DNA of 13,841 nt, taken from NCBI GenBank assembly GCA_949419965.1, contig CASPAC010000029.1:1-13841 (forward strand), given 5' to 3'. A program made the translations under genes and the position numbers. The stretch comes from Bacteroidales bacterium (GTDB lineage: Bacteria; Bacteroidota; Bacteroidia; Bacteroidales; Rikenellaceae). A model generated the notes under the pieces. The model did not search any database and was not told the DNA's origin. It saw only the letters and a list, made by a program, of their open reading frames with translations. Below are positions 7,611-13,841 of this stretch, one piece after another; position 1 is the stretch's first letter, and every line of letters starts with the position of its first letter.

Positions 7611-8719
7611 TACTCGCCGAACAGATCAAGGAGCTCGGGACCCGCCGCGGAGCCCTCGAACGCTGCCTGGACATCGAACAGAAACGCATCGACCTGCGCA
7701 ACGAAGAGGAGAAGACCCAGGAACCCGACTTCTGGAACGACCCGGCCGCGGCGCGCGAACAACTGCGCAAGGTGGCGGCCATCAAAGCGTGGGTCGAAGA
7801 CTACGACGCCGTGCGCAAGGATGTCGAGGACCTGGAGCTGATGCCCGACTTCGTGAAGGAAGGGGTGGTCAGCGAAGCCGAACTCGACGAACACTACGCC
7901 CGCACGCTCGACCGCATCGAAAAACTGGAGATGCGCAACATGCTGCGCCGCGACGAAGACAAGCTGGGCGCCATTCTCGACATCAACGCCGGAGCCGGCG
8001 GCACCGAAGCGCTCGACTGGGCCTCGATGCTGCTGCGCATGTACACCCGCTGGGGCGAGGCCCACGGCTACAAGGTGAAGGTGCTCGACTACCAGGCGGG
8101 CGACGAAGTGGGTGTCAAGTCGTGCACGCTGGAATTCGAGGGCGAATACGCCTACGGCTACCTCAAGAGCGAAAACGGCGTGCACCGCATGGTGCGGCTT
8201 TCGCCTTTCAACGCCAACAACAAGCGGCAGACGACCTTTGCGTCGGTCTTCGTGTCGCCGGCCGTGGACGATACGATCGAAATCACGATCAACCCCTCCG
8301 ACATCGAGTGGGACACGTTCCGCTCGTCGGGCGCCGGCGGTCAGAACGTCAACAAGGTCGAGACGGCCGTGCGGCTGCGCTACCATGGCAAGGATGCCGA
8401 CACGGGCGAACCGGTGGAGTTCCTGATCGAGAACATGGAGACCCGCTCGCAGCTGATGAACCGCGAGAACGCCATGCGCATCCTGCGCTCGAAGCTCTAC
8501 CAGCGCGAACTCGACAAGCGCATGGCCACGCAGCAGGCGCTCGAAGCCTCGAAGAAGAAGATCGAATGGGGCTCGCAGATCCGCTCCTACGTCTTCGACG
8601 ACCGCCGCGTCAAGGACCACCGCACGGGGTGTCAGACCTCGGCCGTCGAGGCGGTCATGGACGGCGACCTCGATGCTTTCATCAAGGCCTATCTGATGGA
8701 GTTCGGCGCGCAGGCGTAA
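7607..8719 (+). CDS. prfB: Peptide chain release factor 2, without programmed frameshift
   Basis: RF2 ends translation at UGA and UAA. The protein is 370 aa; the stop-codon reading tripeptide SPF is at 199-201 and the catalytic GGQ at 244-246 (SSGAGGQNVNKVET), whose Gln is normally methylated by PrmC. The start at 7607 is set by the ATGA overlap with the kinase gene and by the usual RF2 N-terminus; the frame stays open farther upstream, but that part lies over the kinase gene. Most bacterial prfB genes carry an in-frame UGA near codon 26 that is passed by +1 frameshifting (CTT TGA C). Here the matching site, codons 21-22, reads CTG GAC (Leu-Asp) with no stop, so this copy is read straight through and lacks that autoregulation. 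Confidence 0.96.
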   Translation: MILAEQIKELGTRRGALERCLDIEQKRIDLRNEEEKTQEPDFWNDPAAAREQLRKVAAIKAWVEDYDAVRKDVEDLELMPDFVKEGVVSEAELDEHYARTLDRIEKLEMRNMLRRDEDKLGAILDINAGAGGTEALDWASMLLRMYTRWGEAHGYKVKVLDYQAGDEVGVKSCTLEFEGEYAYGYLKSENGVHRMVRLSPFNANNKRQTTFASVFVSPAVDDTIEITINPSDIEWDTFRSSGAGGQNVNKVETAVRLRYHGKDADTGEPVEFLIENMETRSQLMNRENAMRILRSKLYQRELDKRMATQQALEASKKKIEWGSQIRSYVFDDRRVKDHRTGCQTSAVEAVMDGDLDAFIKAYLMEFGAQA

Positions 8720-8754
8720 ACCATCGATTCCGCATTCGAAATTCGCATTCCGCT

Positions 8755-8850
8755 CTCCTCATTGCGAGGAGGGCGTTAGTTCGATATAGCCATCCCGCTC
8801 CCCATCCGCTCCGTCATCGCAAAGGCATCAAGAGCCATGGCAATCCGTCA
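8755..8850. repeat. Pair of degenerate TCATTGCGAG...GCAATCC type elements
   Basis: The first copy (8759-8794) starts TCATTGCGAGG and ends GCCATCCC; the second (8813-8849) starts GTCATCGCAAAG and ends CCATGGCAATCCGTC. This pattern, TCATTGCGAG at one end and GCAATCC at the other, is a repeat family seen between genes in several bacterial phyla. A small stem (CTCCTC at 8755-8760, GAGGAG at 8766-8771) overlaps the first copy. It could weakly terminate prfB transcripts, but no T-run follows. Confidence 0.45.
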
Positions 8851-8926
8851 AACGGAGCCCCGAAAGATTGATTTCATCGCTTTGCGGACCCATCGCAAAC
8901 TCACACCCGTTTTTCCGTTTCTTTCT

Positions 8927-8972
8927 CGTTGCCCGGCCGGGGGCGGTCGCGCAAAGCGCGAGCCGGGCAACG
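8927..8972. repeat. Large two-part hairpin downstream of prfB
   Basis: CGTTGCCCGGC (8927-8937) pairs perfectly with GCCGGGCAACG (8962-8972), 11 bp. Inside, TCGCGC (8947-8952) pairs with GCGCGA (8956-8961) around an AAA loop, stacked directly on the outer stem on one side with a 9-base bulge (8938-8946) on the other. No T-run follows on either strand, so a simple terminator is not favoured; it may protect an mRNA 3' end or be a repeat or protein-binding element. Confidence 0.6.
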
Positions 8973-9162
8973 AAGAATCGGTGACCGGTAAAGCAACGAA
9001 AACCGGTTCTTAGCCGGGCATCATCGCAAGCAAAGCATCGGCCCGGCACTCCGACCGACTCCCCTGTCACCTTGCGTCACCTCCCCCGGCACCCTATCCT
9101 CTCCGCCGTCTCCGAAGCCCGAATCCGGAAACAAAAGCCCGAATCCCAACAGCCGGCACCTC

Positions 9163-9204
9163 AAACGAAATTCCCGGCACCTCTTGCAAGAGGTGCCGGG
9201 AATT
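9163..9204 (-). terminator. rpoD terminator built on a 36-base perfect palindrome
   Basis: Positions 9169-9204 are a perfect 36-base palindrome (left half begins AATTCCCGGCAC, centre CTTG/CAAG). As RNA it gives a stem of up to about 15 bp with a TTGCAA loop. On the - strand it is followed by TCGTTT, and it lies about 73 bases after the rpoD stop, so it is best read as the rpoD terminator. It may also stop + strand read-through from prfB, although the + strand side lacks a clear T-run. Confidence 0.75.
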
Positions 9205-9276
9205 CATCATTACAAATAATAACGCTCAGAAAACCGAGCCGCGGGACAGTTGCCCGCCTCGCGCTGCCGAAGCGTC

Positions 9277-10137
9277 CTATCCCAAGTAGGATTTCAGCAG
9301 CTTCGACCGCGACGAATGGCGGAGACGGCGGATGGCTTTCTCCTTGATCTGACGCACGCGCTCGCGCGTAAGGTCGAACTTCTCGCCGATCTCCTCGAGC
9401 GTCATTTCCGAACACCCGATGCCGAAGAAATACTTGATGATGTCGCGTTCGCGCTCGGTGAGCGTCTCCAGGGCACGGTCGACCTCCGTAGAGAGCGACT
9501 CGTTGATCAGCCCGCGGTCGGCATTGGGCGAATCGGGGTTGACCAGCACGTCCAACAGCGAATTGTCCTCACCGTCGGCGAACGGGGCATCGACCGAGAC
9601 ATGGCGACCGGCGACACGCAGCGTATCGGTCACCTTCTCCTTGGGCAATTCGAGCTCCGTGGCCAGCTCCTCGGGCGACGGCGTACGCTCATGCTCCTGC
9701 TCGAAGCGGGCGAACGCCTTGTTGATCTTGTTGAGCGAACCCACCTGGTTGAGCGGCAGGCGCACGATGCGCGACTGCTCGGCCAGCGCCTGCAAAATCG
9801 ACTGGCGGATCCACCACACAGCGTAGGAGATGAACTTGAAACCGCGGGTCTCGTCGAACTTCTCGGCCGCCTTGATCAGGCCGAGGTTGCCCTCGTTGAT
9901 CAGGTCGGGCAGGCTGAGCCCCTGGTTCTGGTATTGCTTGGCGACGGAGACGACGAAACGCAGATTGGCCTTGGTGAGTTTCTCGAGCGCTTCCTGGTCT
10001 CCTTTCTTGATCCGTTGGGCGAGTTCCACCTCCTCCTCGACCGTGATGAGCTCCTCCTTGCCGATCTCCTGCAGATACTTGTCCAGCGAGGCGCTTTCGC
10101 GGTTGGTGATGGATTTCGTAATTTTTAACTGACGCAT
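9277..10137 (-). CDS. rpoD: Primary sigma factor RpoD (sigma-70 family, short Bacteroidota form)
   Basis: Directs RNA polymerase to housekeeping promoters. At 286 aa it lacks region 1.1 and the long non-conserved insert of the E. coli protein, as in the Bacteroidota primary sigma. Region 1.2 covers about 17-50 ([16 protein letters not shown]), region 2 about 53-122 with the -10 (here -7) recognition and melting helix [15 protein letters not shown] (100-114), region 3 about 130-205, and region 4 about 217-280 with the helix-turn-helix [23 protein letters not shown] (246-268). The start follows a strong Shine-Dalgarno, which is exceptional in this window. The gene sits 51 bases downstream of degP on the same strand with no terminator between, so cotranscription is likely, possibly with an extra promoter of its own. 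Confidence 0.96.
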   Translation of the reverse strand: MRQLKITKSITNRESASLDKYLQEIGKEELITVEEEVELAQRIKKGDQEALEKLTKANLRFVVSVAKQYQNQGLSLPDLINEGNLGLIKAAEKFDETRGFKFISYAVWWIRQSILQALAEQSRIVRLPLNQVGSLNKINKAFARFEQEHERTPSPEELATELELPKEKVTDTLRVAGRHVSVDAPFADGEDNSLLDVLVNPDSPNADRGLINESLSTEVDRALETLTERERDIIKYFFGIGCSEMTLEEIGEKFDLTRERVRQIKEKAIRRLRHSSRSKLLKSYLG

Positions 10138-10144
10138 GTTTTAT

Positions 10145-10149
10145 CCTCC
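10145..10149 (-). promoter_or_regulatory. Strong Shine-Dalgarno (GGAGG) of rpoD
   Basis: On the - strand GGAGG lies 7 bases before the rpoD ATG, within TTTGGAGGATAAAACATG, a textbook spacing. The other genes here show A-rich but Shine-Dalgarno-free starts, as expected in Bacteroidota, whose ribosomes hide the anti-Shine-Dalgarno. The same bases overlap a TACTTTG word that resembles a -7 box, but transcription from it would leave almost no leader. Confidence 0.8.
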
Positions 10150-10173
10150 AAAGTAATTTCTTCGTTATTACGA

Positions 10174-10185
10174 CCCGCCCTGCGG
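10174..10185 (-). repeat. CCGCARGGCGGG motif between degP and rpoD (copy C)
   Basis: On the - strand CCGCAGGGCGGG lies 3 bases after the degP stop codon. With flanking bases it can form GCGCC-GCAG-GGCG(G), a short stem with a GCAG loop. It is one of four same-strand intergenic copies in this window and would sit in the untranslated gap of a degP-rpoD transcript. Confidence 0.5.
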
Positions 10186-10188
10186 CGC

Positions 10189-11679
10189 CTACTCCACCAG
10201 AACGTAGCTGGCGGCGCGGCCGTCGGGATAGATGCCGTCGATCGAACGCACCTTGTCGCTCAGACGCCGCATGTCGGCCAGGGAGCGCACCTCGCGGTCG
10301 TTGATGTGCGTGATGACGAATCCCTGCTTCACGCGCGCCCGGGCCAGGATTCCGTCGGCCTTGACGCTTGCGACCTGCACGCCGCCCTTGATCTCCAGCT
10401 GGCGGCAGAGTTTCTCGCCGGCATCCTGGAACTTGCCGCCCAGGGTTTCGACCACGTCGACGTCCTCACGGGTCAACAGTTCGGGTTTATCTGCCTTATT
10501 ACGCAAAACGACCTCGAATTGTTTCAGTTTACCGTCTCTTTTTACCGACAAAACGACCTTATCGTTGGGTCGGCGCCGCGCGATCTGCTCCTGGAGGCTT
10601 GCCGACGAAGTGAGCGCCACGCCGTCGATCTCGAGGATCACGTCGCCCTTGCGGATACCCGCTTCGGAAGCAGCGCCGCCCTCGGTCACACCGGCCACGT
10701 AAACACCGCCGATCTCCTTGATGCCCAACTCCTTGCCCTCGCTGTCGATGAAATCCTGGTCCACCGGACGGAACATCACGCCCAGCAGGGCCCGCTGCAC
10801 GAAACCGTACTCCTTGAGGTCGACGACCACCTTGCGCACGATCGACTCGGGAATGGCGAACGAGTAACCTACATAGCTGCCCGTCTGCGACTTGATGAGC
10901 GTGTTGATGCCCACCAGCTCGCCATGGGTATTGACCAAGGCACCGCCCGAATTGCCGGGATTGACGGCCGCATCGGTCTGAATGAAGGCCTCGATGCTGA
11001 AATCGTTGGGAATCGCACCCAGGTTGCGCGCCTTGGCGCTGACGATGCCTGCCGTGATGGTCGACTGGAGATCGAACGGCGAACCGATGGCCAGCACCCA
11101 CTCGCCCAGCCGCAGCGCGTCGGACGACCCGAAAGCCAGCGTAGGCAGCTTCCCGGCGTCGATCTTCAGCAGCGCCAGGTCGGTCGCCGAATCCTTGCCG
11201 ATCAACTCGGCGTCGAAAGCGCGTCCGTCGTTGAGCTTCACGCGCAACTTGGTGGCACCGTCGACCACATGGTTGTTGGTCACCACATAGCCGTCCTCCG
11301 AGATGATGACGCCCGAACCGCCGGCCCGGCGCTCCTGGTAACGGGGTTCACCGCCGTTGCCGCCTCGCGGCTGTTGCTGCGGAAAACCGAAGAATTCGAG
11401 GAACGGATCGTAACCGAACTGTCCGCGCCGGGGCACCTCGACCTGCTGGATCGCCTCGATATTGACCACGGCTTTCACGGCGTTCTCCGCCGCGTAGGTC
11501 AGGTCGGGATACTGTCCCGCCTCGTAGGCGGTGAACTGCGCACCGAGGGCGGGCGTACGCTCCACCTCGCGCTCGATGTATTCCACCCGGGCACCGCTGT
11601 CGGCGACCGCCCAGGCCGAAACGCCGCCGGCCACGGCCGAAGCGGCAAGAATTCCCAAAAACAAAAATGCCTTTTTCAT
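10189..11679 (-). CDS. degP: Periplasmic serine protease of the Do/DegP (HtrA) family
   Basis: A 496-aa protease/chaperone that degrades or holds misfolded envelope proteins. From the chosen start, a signal peptide or anchor is clear (MKKAFLFLGILAASAVAGGVSAWAV). The trypsin-like domain carries the full triad: His137 in TNNHVVDG, Asp167 in SATDLALLKID and Ser244 in NPGNSGGALVN. Two PDZ domains follow, at about 295-390 (GGVYVAGVTEGGAASEAGIRKGDVI) and 400-496. A Gln/Gly-rich loop before the triad (PQQQPRGGNGGEPRYQERR) fits the flexible LA loop of DegP proteins. An in-frame ATG 33 bases upstream (11712) would add residues before the signal peptide and is not preferred. The gene has no Shine-Dalgarno. 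No convincing promoter was found; TATTTTCG at 11770 to 11763 is a 7-of-8 match to the -7 box but lacks a -33 partner. Confidence 0.95.
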   Translation of the reverse strand: MKKAFLFLGILAASAVAGGVSAWAVADSGARVEYIEREVERTPALGAQFTAYEAGQYPDLTYAAENAVKAVVNIEAIQQVEVPRRGQFGYDPFLEFFGFPQQQPRGGNGGEPRYQERRAGGSGVIISEDGYVVTNNHVVDGATKLRVKLNDGRAFDAELIGKDSATDLALLKIDAGKLPTLAFGSSDALRLGEWVLAIGSPFDLQSTITAGIVSAKARNLGAIPNDFSIEAFIQTDAAVNPGNSGGALVNTHGELVGINTLIKSQTGSYVGYSFAIPESIVRKVVVDLKEYGFVQRALLGVMFRPVDQDFIDSEGKELGIKEIGGVYVAGVTEGGAASEAGIRKGDVILEIDGVALTSSASLQEQIARRRPNDKVVLSVKRDGKLKQFEVVLRNKADKPELLTREDVDVVETLGGKFQDAGEKLCRQLEIKGGVQVASVKADGILARARVKQGFVITHINDREVRSLADMRRLSDKVRSIDGIYPDGRAASYVLVE

Positions 11680-12137
11680 AGTCGAATGTTGGTTTGAATT
11701 ATTCGTAGGCAATCTTCATCATAGGCAAAACCGGTATTTTGCAGGACAAACGCACCCTGCGCCGAAAATAGTATGCCGGAGTCGAACGAAATTGAAAATG
11801 AAAAGCTAAAAATCAGAAGCGAATTTTCAGAAACCGCCCATGCCGTCATACCGAGGGCTCAGAGCGGCAAACGCAGTACGGGCTGACACCTGCCAAACAA
11901 GAAGCCCGGTGCTGCCATGAATCCCTATCTTTTCGGGCGGGCCGCCGTTTCGAGAGACTTCGGCTCGCAAGCATGCACCGCAAACATTGGCCCGAACCTC
12001 CGTTCTCAATTCGCGGTGCAGCCCACGAATCCGTCTGCTGAAATATCCGAACCGGTATTCTGCACCGACACTCCGGCACAACATTGCTCCGGCATCCGCC
12101 CGGAACCCTGCAGAAAACCGTGCTCCTCCGCCCCGGC
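11680..12137. other. Gene-free stretch upstream of degP
   Basis: About 460 bases with no supported gene. Two overlapping - strand frames cross it (about 125 and 97 codons), but one starts inside metK and runs through its terminator, both are Arg-, Ser- and Cys-rich, and I recognise neither. The stretch contains an 8-base perfect inverted repeat, TGCACCGC at 11974-11981 with GCGGTGCA at 12013-12020, and a third TGCACCG at 12061-12067. Toward degP it becomes AT-rich (11780-11830), which is where the degP promoter should be. Confidence 0.5.
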
Positions 12138-12166
12138 AAGAAAACCGGGAGCCCGGCCGGGCCCCC
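12138..12166 (-). terminator. Rho-independent terminator of metK
   Basis: On the - strand GGGGGCCC (12166 to 12159) pairs with GGGCTCCC (12154 to 12147) around a GGCC loop, 8 pairs including one G-U, followed by GGTTTTCTT. It starts 9 bases after the metK stop codon. Confidence 0.75.
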
Positions 12167-12175
12167 GATTCGCTC

Positions 12176-13480
12176 TCAGAGTCCGAATTCGCGGCGGATG
12201 GCATCGACGGCGTCGAGTTTCTCCCACCCGAAGAATTCGATCTCGCGCTCCACCTCGCGGCCGTTCTCCCAAACCTTCGCCGTCTGCTTGAAAGGACGGT
12301 TGCCGAAGTGGCCGTAGGAAGCCGTAGCCTCGAAAATCGGATTCTTCAACCCGAAGCGCTTCACGATGGCGGCAGGCCGCAGATCGAAGAGCTTGCCGAT
12401 GCGGCGGGCGATCTCGCCGTCGGTCATGCCCTGCAAAGCCTCGGGACGCGGCGAACGGTAGGTATCGACATAGATCGACAGCGGCTCGGCGATTCCGATA
12501 GCGTAGGAGAGCTCGACCAAAACCTCGTCGGCAACGCCTGCGGCCACCAGGTTCTTGGCGATATGACGCGCAGCATAGGCGGCCGAACGGTCGACCTTCG
12601 ACGAATCCTTGCCCGAAAAGGCACCGCCGCCGTGAGCGCCGCGGCCGCCGTAGGTATCGACAATGATCTTGCGGCCCGTAAGGCCCGTATCGCCATGAGG
12701 ACCGCCGATAACGAACTTGCCCGTAGGATTGACATGCAGGATATAATCGTCGCCGATCAATCCGGCGAGCTTGTCCCCCGCCCGCTCCAGGCGCGCCTTG
12801 ACACGCGGGATAAGAATCGTGCGCACGTCCTCGCGGATGCGGTCCTGCATCCGGCGCTCGGCCTCCTGCTCGGAAAGGCCGCCGCCGGAAACGATGAACT
12901 CGTCGTGCTGCGTCGACACCACGATGGTATGCACGCGCAACGGACGCCCCGTCTGCTCGTCGTACTCGATAGTCACCTGCGACTTCGAATCGGGCCGCAG
13001 GTAGGTCATCTCCTTTCCCTCGCGACGGATAACGGCCAACTCTTTAAGGATGACGTGCGAAAGAATCAGCGTAGCAGGCATCAACTCGCGCGTCTCGTTG
13101 CAGGCGTAACCGAACATGATGCCCTGGTCGCCGGCCCCCTGCTCCTCCTCGGAGCCGCGCTCGACGCCCTGGTTGATGTCGGACGACTGCTCGTGGATGG
13201 CCGAAAGGATACCGCATGAATTGCAGTCGAACTGGTACTCGCTCTTGGTGTAACCGATGCGATCGATGACACGGCGCGCCACGCCCTGCACATCGACATA
13301 AGCCTCCGAACGCACCTCGCCCGCCACGACCACCAAGCCGGTGGTGCAGAGGGTTTCGCATGCGACCTTCGAATTGGGGTCGCGGCGCAGGAACTCGTCG
13401 AGGATGGCGTCGGAAATCTGATCCGAAACTTTATCGGGGTGTCCCTCGGACACCGACTCCGATGTAAACAAAAAGCCCAT
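12176..13480 (-). CDS. metK: S-adenosylmethionine synthetase
   Basis: Makes S-adenosylmethionine from methionine and ATP in the cytoplasm, supplying methyl groups to the cell. The protein is 434 aa, longer than the 384-aa E. coli enzyme but usual for Bacteroidota. Seen in order: [13 protein letters not shown] with the catalytic His-Pro-Asp-Lys at 14-17; the [12 protein letters not shown] signature at 115-126; [13 protein letters not shown] at 259-271; and the Gly-rich [19 protein letters not shown] at 284-302, which binds the triphosphate. The C-terminus ([19 protein letters not shown]) is intact. The start is set at the ATG giving [10 protein letters not shown], matching homologues; an ATG three codons upstream (13489) is equally possible and neither has a Shine-Dalgarno. 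It has its own terminator and probably its own promoter at 13623-13630. Confidence 0.97.
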   Translation of the reverse strand: MGFLFTSESVSEGHPDKVSDQISDAILDEFLRRDPNSKVACETLCTTGLVVVAGEVRSEAYVDVQGVARRVIDRIGYTKSEYQFDCNSCGILSAIHEQSSDINQGVERGSEEEQGAGDQGIMFGYACNETRELMPATLILSHVILKELAVIRREGKEMTYLRPDSKSQVTIEYDEQTGRPLRVHTIVVSTQHDEFIVSGGGLSEQEAERRMQDRIREDVRTILIPRVKARLERAGDKLAGLIGDDYILHVNPTGKFVIGGPHGDTGLTGRKIIVDTYGGRGAHGGGAFSGKDSSKVDRSAAYAARHIAKNLVAAGVADEVLVELSYAIGIAEPLSIYVDTYRSPRPEALQGMTDGEIARRIGKLFDLRPAAIVKRFGLKNPIFEATASYGHFGNRPFKQTAKVWENGREVEREIEFFGWEKLDAVDAIRREFGL

Positions 13481-13599
13481 TCTATACATTTTAAGGGTTA
13501 AACGTATAAATGGGAAAAATTGGCTGTTTGGAAATAAAAAATGTGCTGTTTTAGCGATTTTTTATTGTGGTTTGCAATCAGTCAAATCTTTCCACATTT

Positions 13600-13612
13600 C
13601 CCCGCCTTGCGG
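13600..13612 (-). repeat. CCGCARGGCGGG motif in the metK leader (copy D)
   Basis: On the - strand CCGCAAGGCGGGG begins 10 bases after the predicted metK -7 box, so it lies at or just after the transcription start. The core can fold as GCC-GCAA-GGC. It has the same sequence and orientation as the copy in the DUF2723 leader. Confidence 0.5.
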
Positions 13613-13622
13613 CTCGGGACGG

Positions 13623-13630
13623 CAAAGATA
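13623..13630 (-). promoter_or_regulatory. Probable metK promoter, -7 box
   Basis: On the - strand TATCTTTG matches TAnnTTTG in full. The -33 region at the right spacing reads only TTTT, so this half is weak. Transcription would start near 13616, giving a leader of about 130 bases before the metK ATG. A second, poorer match (TACGTTTA) lies just before the start codon near 13500. Confidence 0.55.
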
Positions 13631-13708
13631 GGAAAAAATCGACAAACGGAAAAATTATCGCCAAAGAAAGGTCCTCCATCCGCCATGAACGGACGACAGC
13701 TACGACAA

Positions 13709-13841
13709 CTATTCCGAACAAAAACAACTTCGGTGCAGATGCTGGACGCAGCGCACGGCCAGAGCCGACGCCCGGTTCGGATAGCTCAAGGGGACAACGC
13801 GCACATCGGTGAAATCCATGTCGCCAGCATTGAGATTGCCA
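13709..13841 (-). CDS. Possible C-terminal end of a gene running off the window
   Basis: On the - strand a frame enters from the window edge and ends at a TAG at 13709-13711, giving 43 residues that begin GNLNAGDMDFTDVRVVPLSYP. The first part looks protein-like, and the stop falls 79 bases before the metK promoter, as expected for an upstream gene. I do not recognise the family. The last dozen residues are Cys/His-rich and less convincing. Too short to decide. Confidence 0.3.
   Translation of the reverse strand, partial: GNLNAGDMDFTDVRVVPLSYPNRASALAVRCVQHLHRSCFCSE

Larger units (their letters stand above)
8720..9162. other. Gene-free convergent region with several repeats and hairpins
   Basis: No gene is supported between the prfB stop and the rpoD terminator. 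The region holds, in order: iterated ATTCG words right after prfB (8730-8750); two degenerate TCATTGCGAG...GCAATCC elements (8755-8850); a long hairpin (8927-8972); a direct repeat AGCCCGAATCC at 9116-9126 and 9136-9146; and CCGGCACCTC at 9153-9162, which recurs inside the rpoD terminator. The mix looks like an accumulation of intergenic repeats between two converging genes. Confidence 0.6.

Noticed and set aside
8720..9276. Possible CRISPR array or tRNA gene in the repeat-rich gap
   Set aside because: Repeats are few, diverged and irregularly spaced, with no uniform repeat-spacer pattern, and no cloverleaf or T-loop sequence was found.
9072..9347. + strand frame downstream of prfB
   Set aside because: It crosses the palindromic terminator and ends antisense inside rpoD; no domain or start signal.
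11827..12204. - strand frame of 125 codons between metK and degP
   Set aside because: It begins inside metK, passes through the metK terminator and gives an Arg/Ser/Cys-rich product with no family resemblance.
13567..13812. + strand frame near the right edge
   Set aside because: It runs antisense through the metK promoter and repeat copy D; the product is low in complexity.

Overview
This window reads as core chromosome of a high-GC member of the Bacteroidota, most likely a Bacteroidales gut commensal of the Alistipes/Rikenellaceae type. The phylum call rests on three things seen in the sequence: a short primary sigma factor of the Bacteroidota kind (286 aa, no region 1.1), promoters of the form TTTG-N19-TAnnTTTG, and almost no Shine-Dalgarno sequences. 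The genus is inference from base composition and protein flavour. No phage, insertion sequence, CRISPR array, toxin-antitoxin or defence cassette was found, and no rRNA or tRNA gene was recognised.

Layout. 1-479: non-coding, A-rich on the + strand, with a small hairpin repeat at the left edge and a strong terminator for the next gene. 480-3698 (-): large DUF2723 (TMEM260-like) membrane protein. 3699-3971: divergent promoter region with one of the cleanest Bacteroidota promoters in the window and a structured leader. 3972-8719 (+): cysS, then after a repeat-bearing 122-base gap a tightly overlapping run of a MATE exporter, a cytidylate-kinase-like protein and prfB (release factor 2). 8720-9276: convergent gene-free region rich in repeats and hairpins, ending with a 36-base perfect palindrome that is probably the rpoD terminator. 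9277-11679 (-): rpoD and, 51 bases upstream of it, a DegP/HtrA periplasmic protease. 11680-12175: gene-free stretch with the metK terminator at its right end. 12176-13480 (-): metK (S-adenosylmethionine synthetase). 13481-13841: metK leader and promoter, and possibly the tail of another - strand gene at the window edge.

How the genes relate. Most are housekeeping: tRNA charging (CysS), translation termination (RF2), transcription initiation (RpoD) and methyl donor synthesis (MetK). The envelope genes are DegP, the MATE exporter and the DUF2723 protein. Only the MATE-kinase-prfB overlaps and the degP-rpoD spacing suggest cotranscription.

The most interesting signals are not genes. (1) A short hairpin motif, CCGCARGGCGGG, occurs four times, always between genes and always on the - strand, twice in the leader just after a promoter. 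(2) rpoD alone carries a full GGAGG ribosome binding site. (3) prfB lacks the usual programmed frameshift. (4) Several intergenic repeat elements are present. I see no convincing undescribed multi-gene system here.
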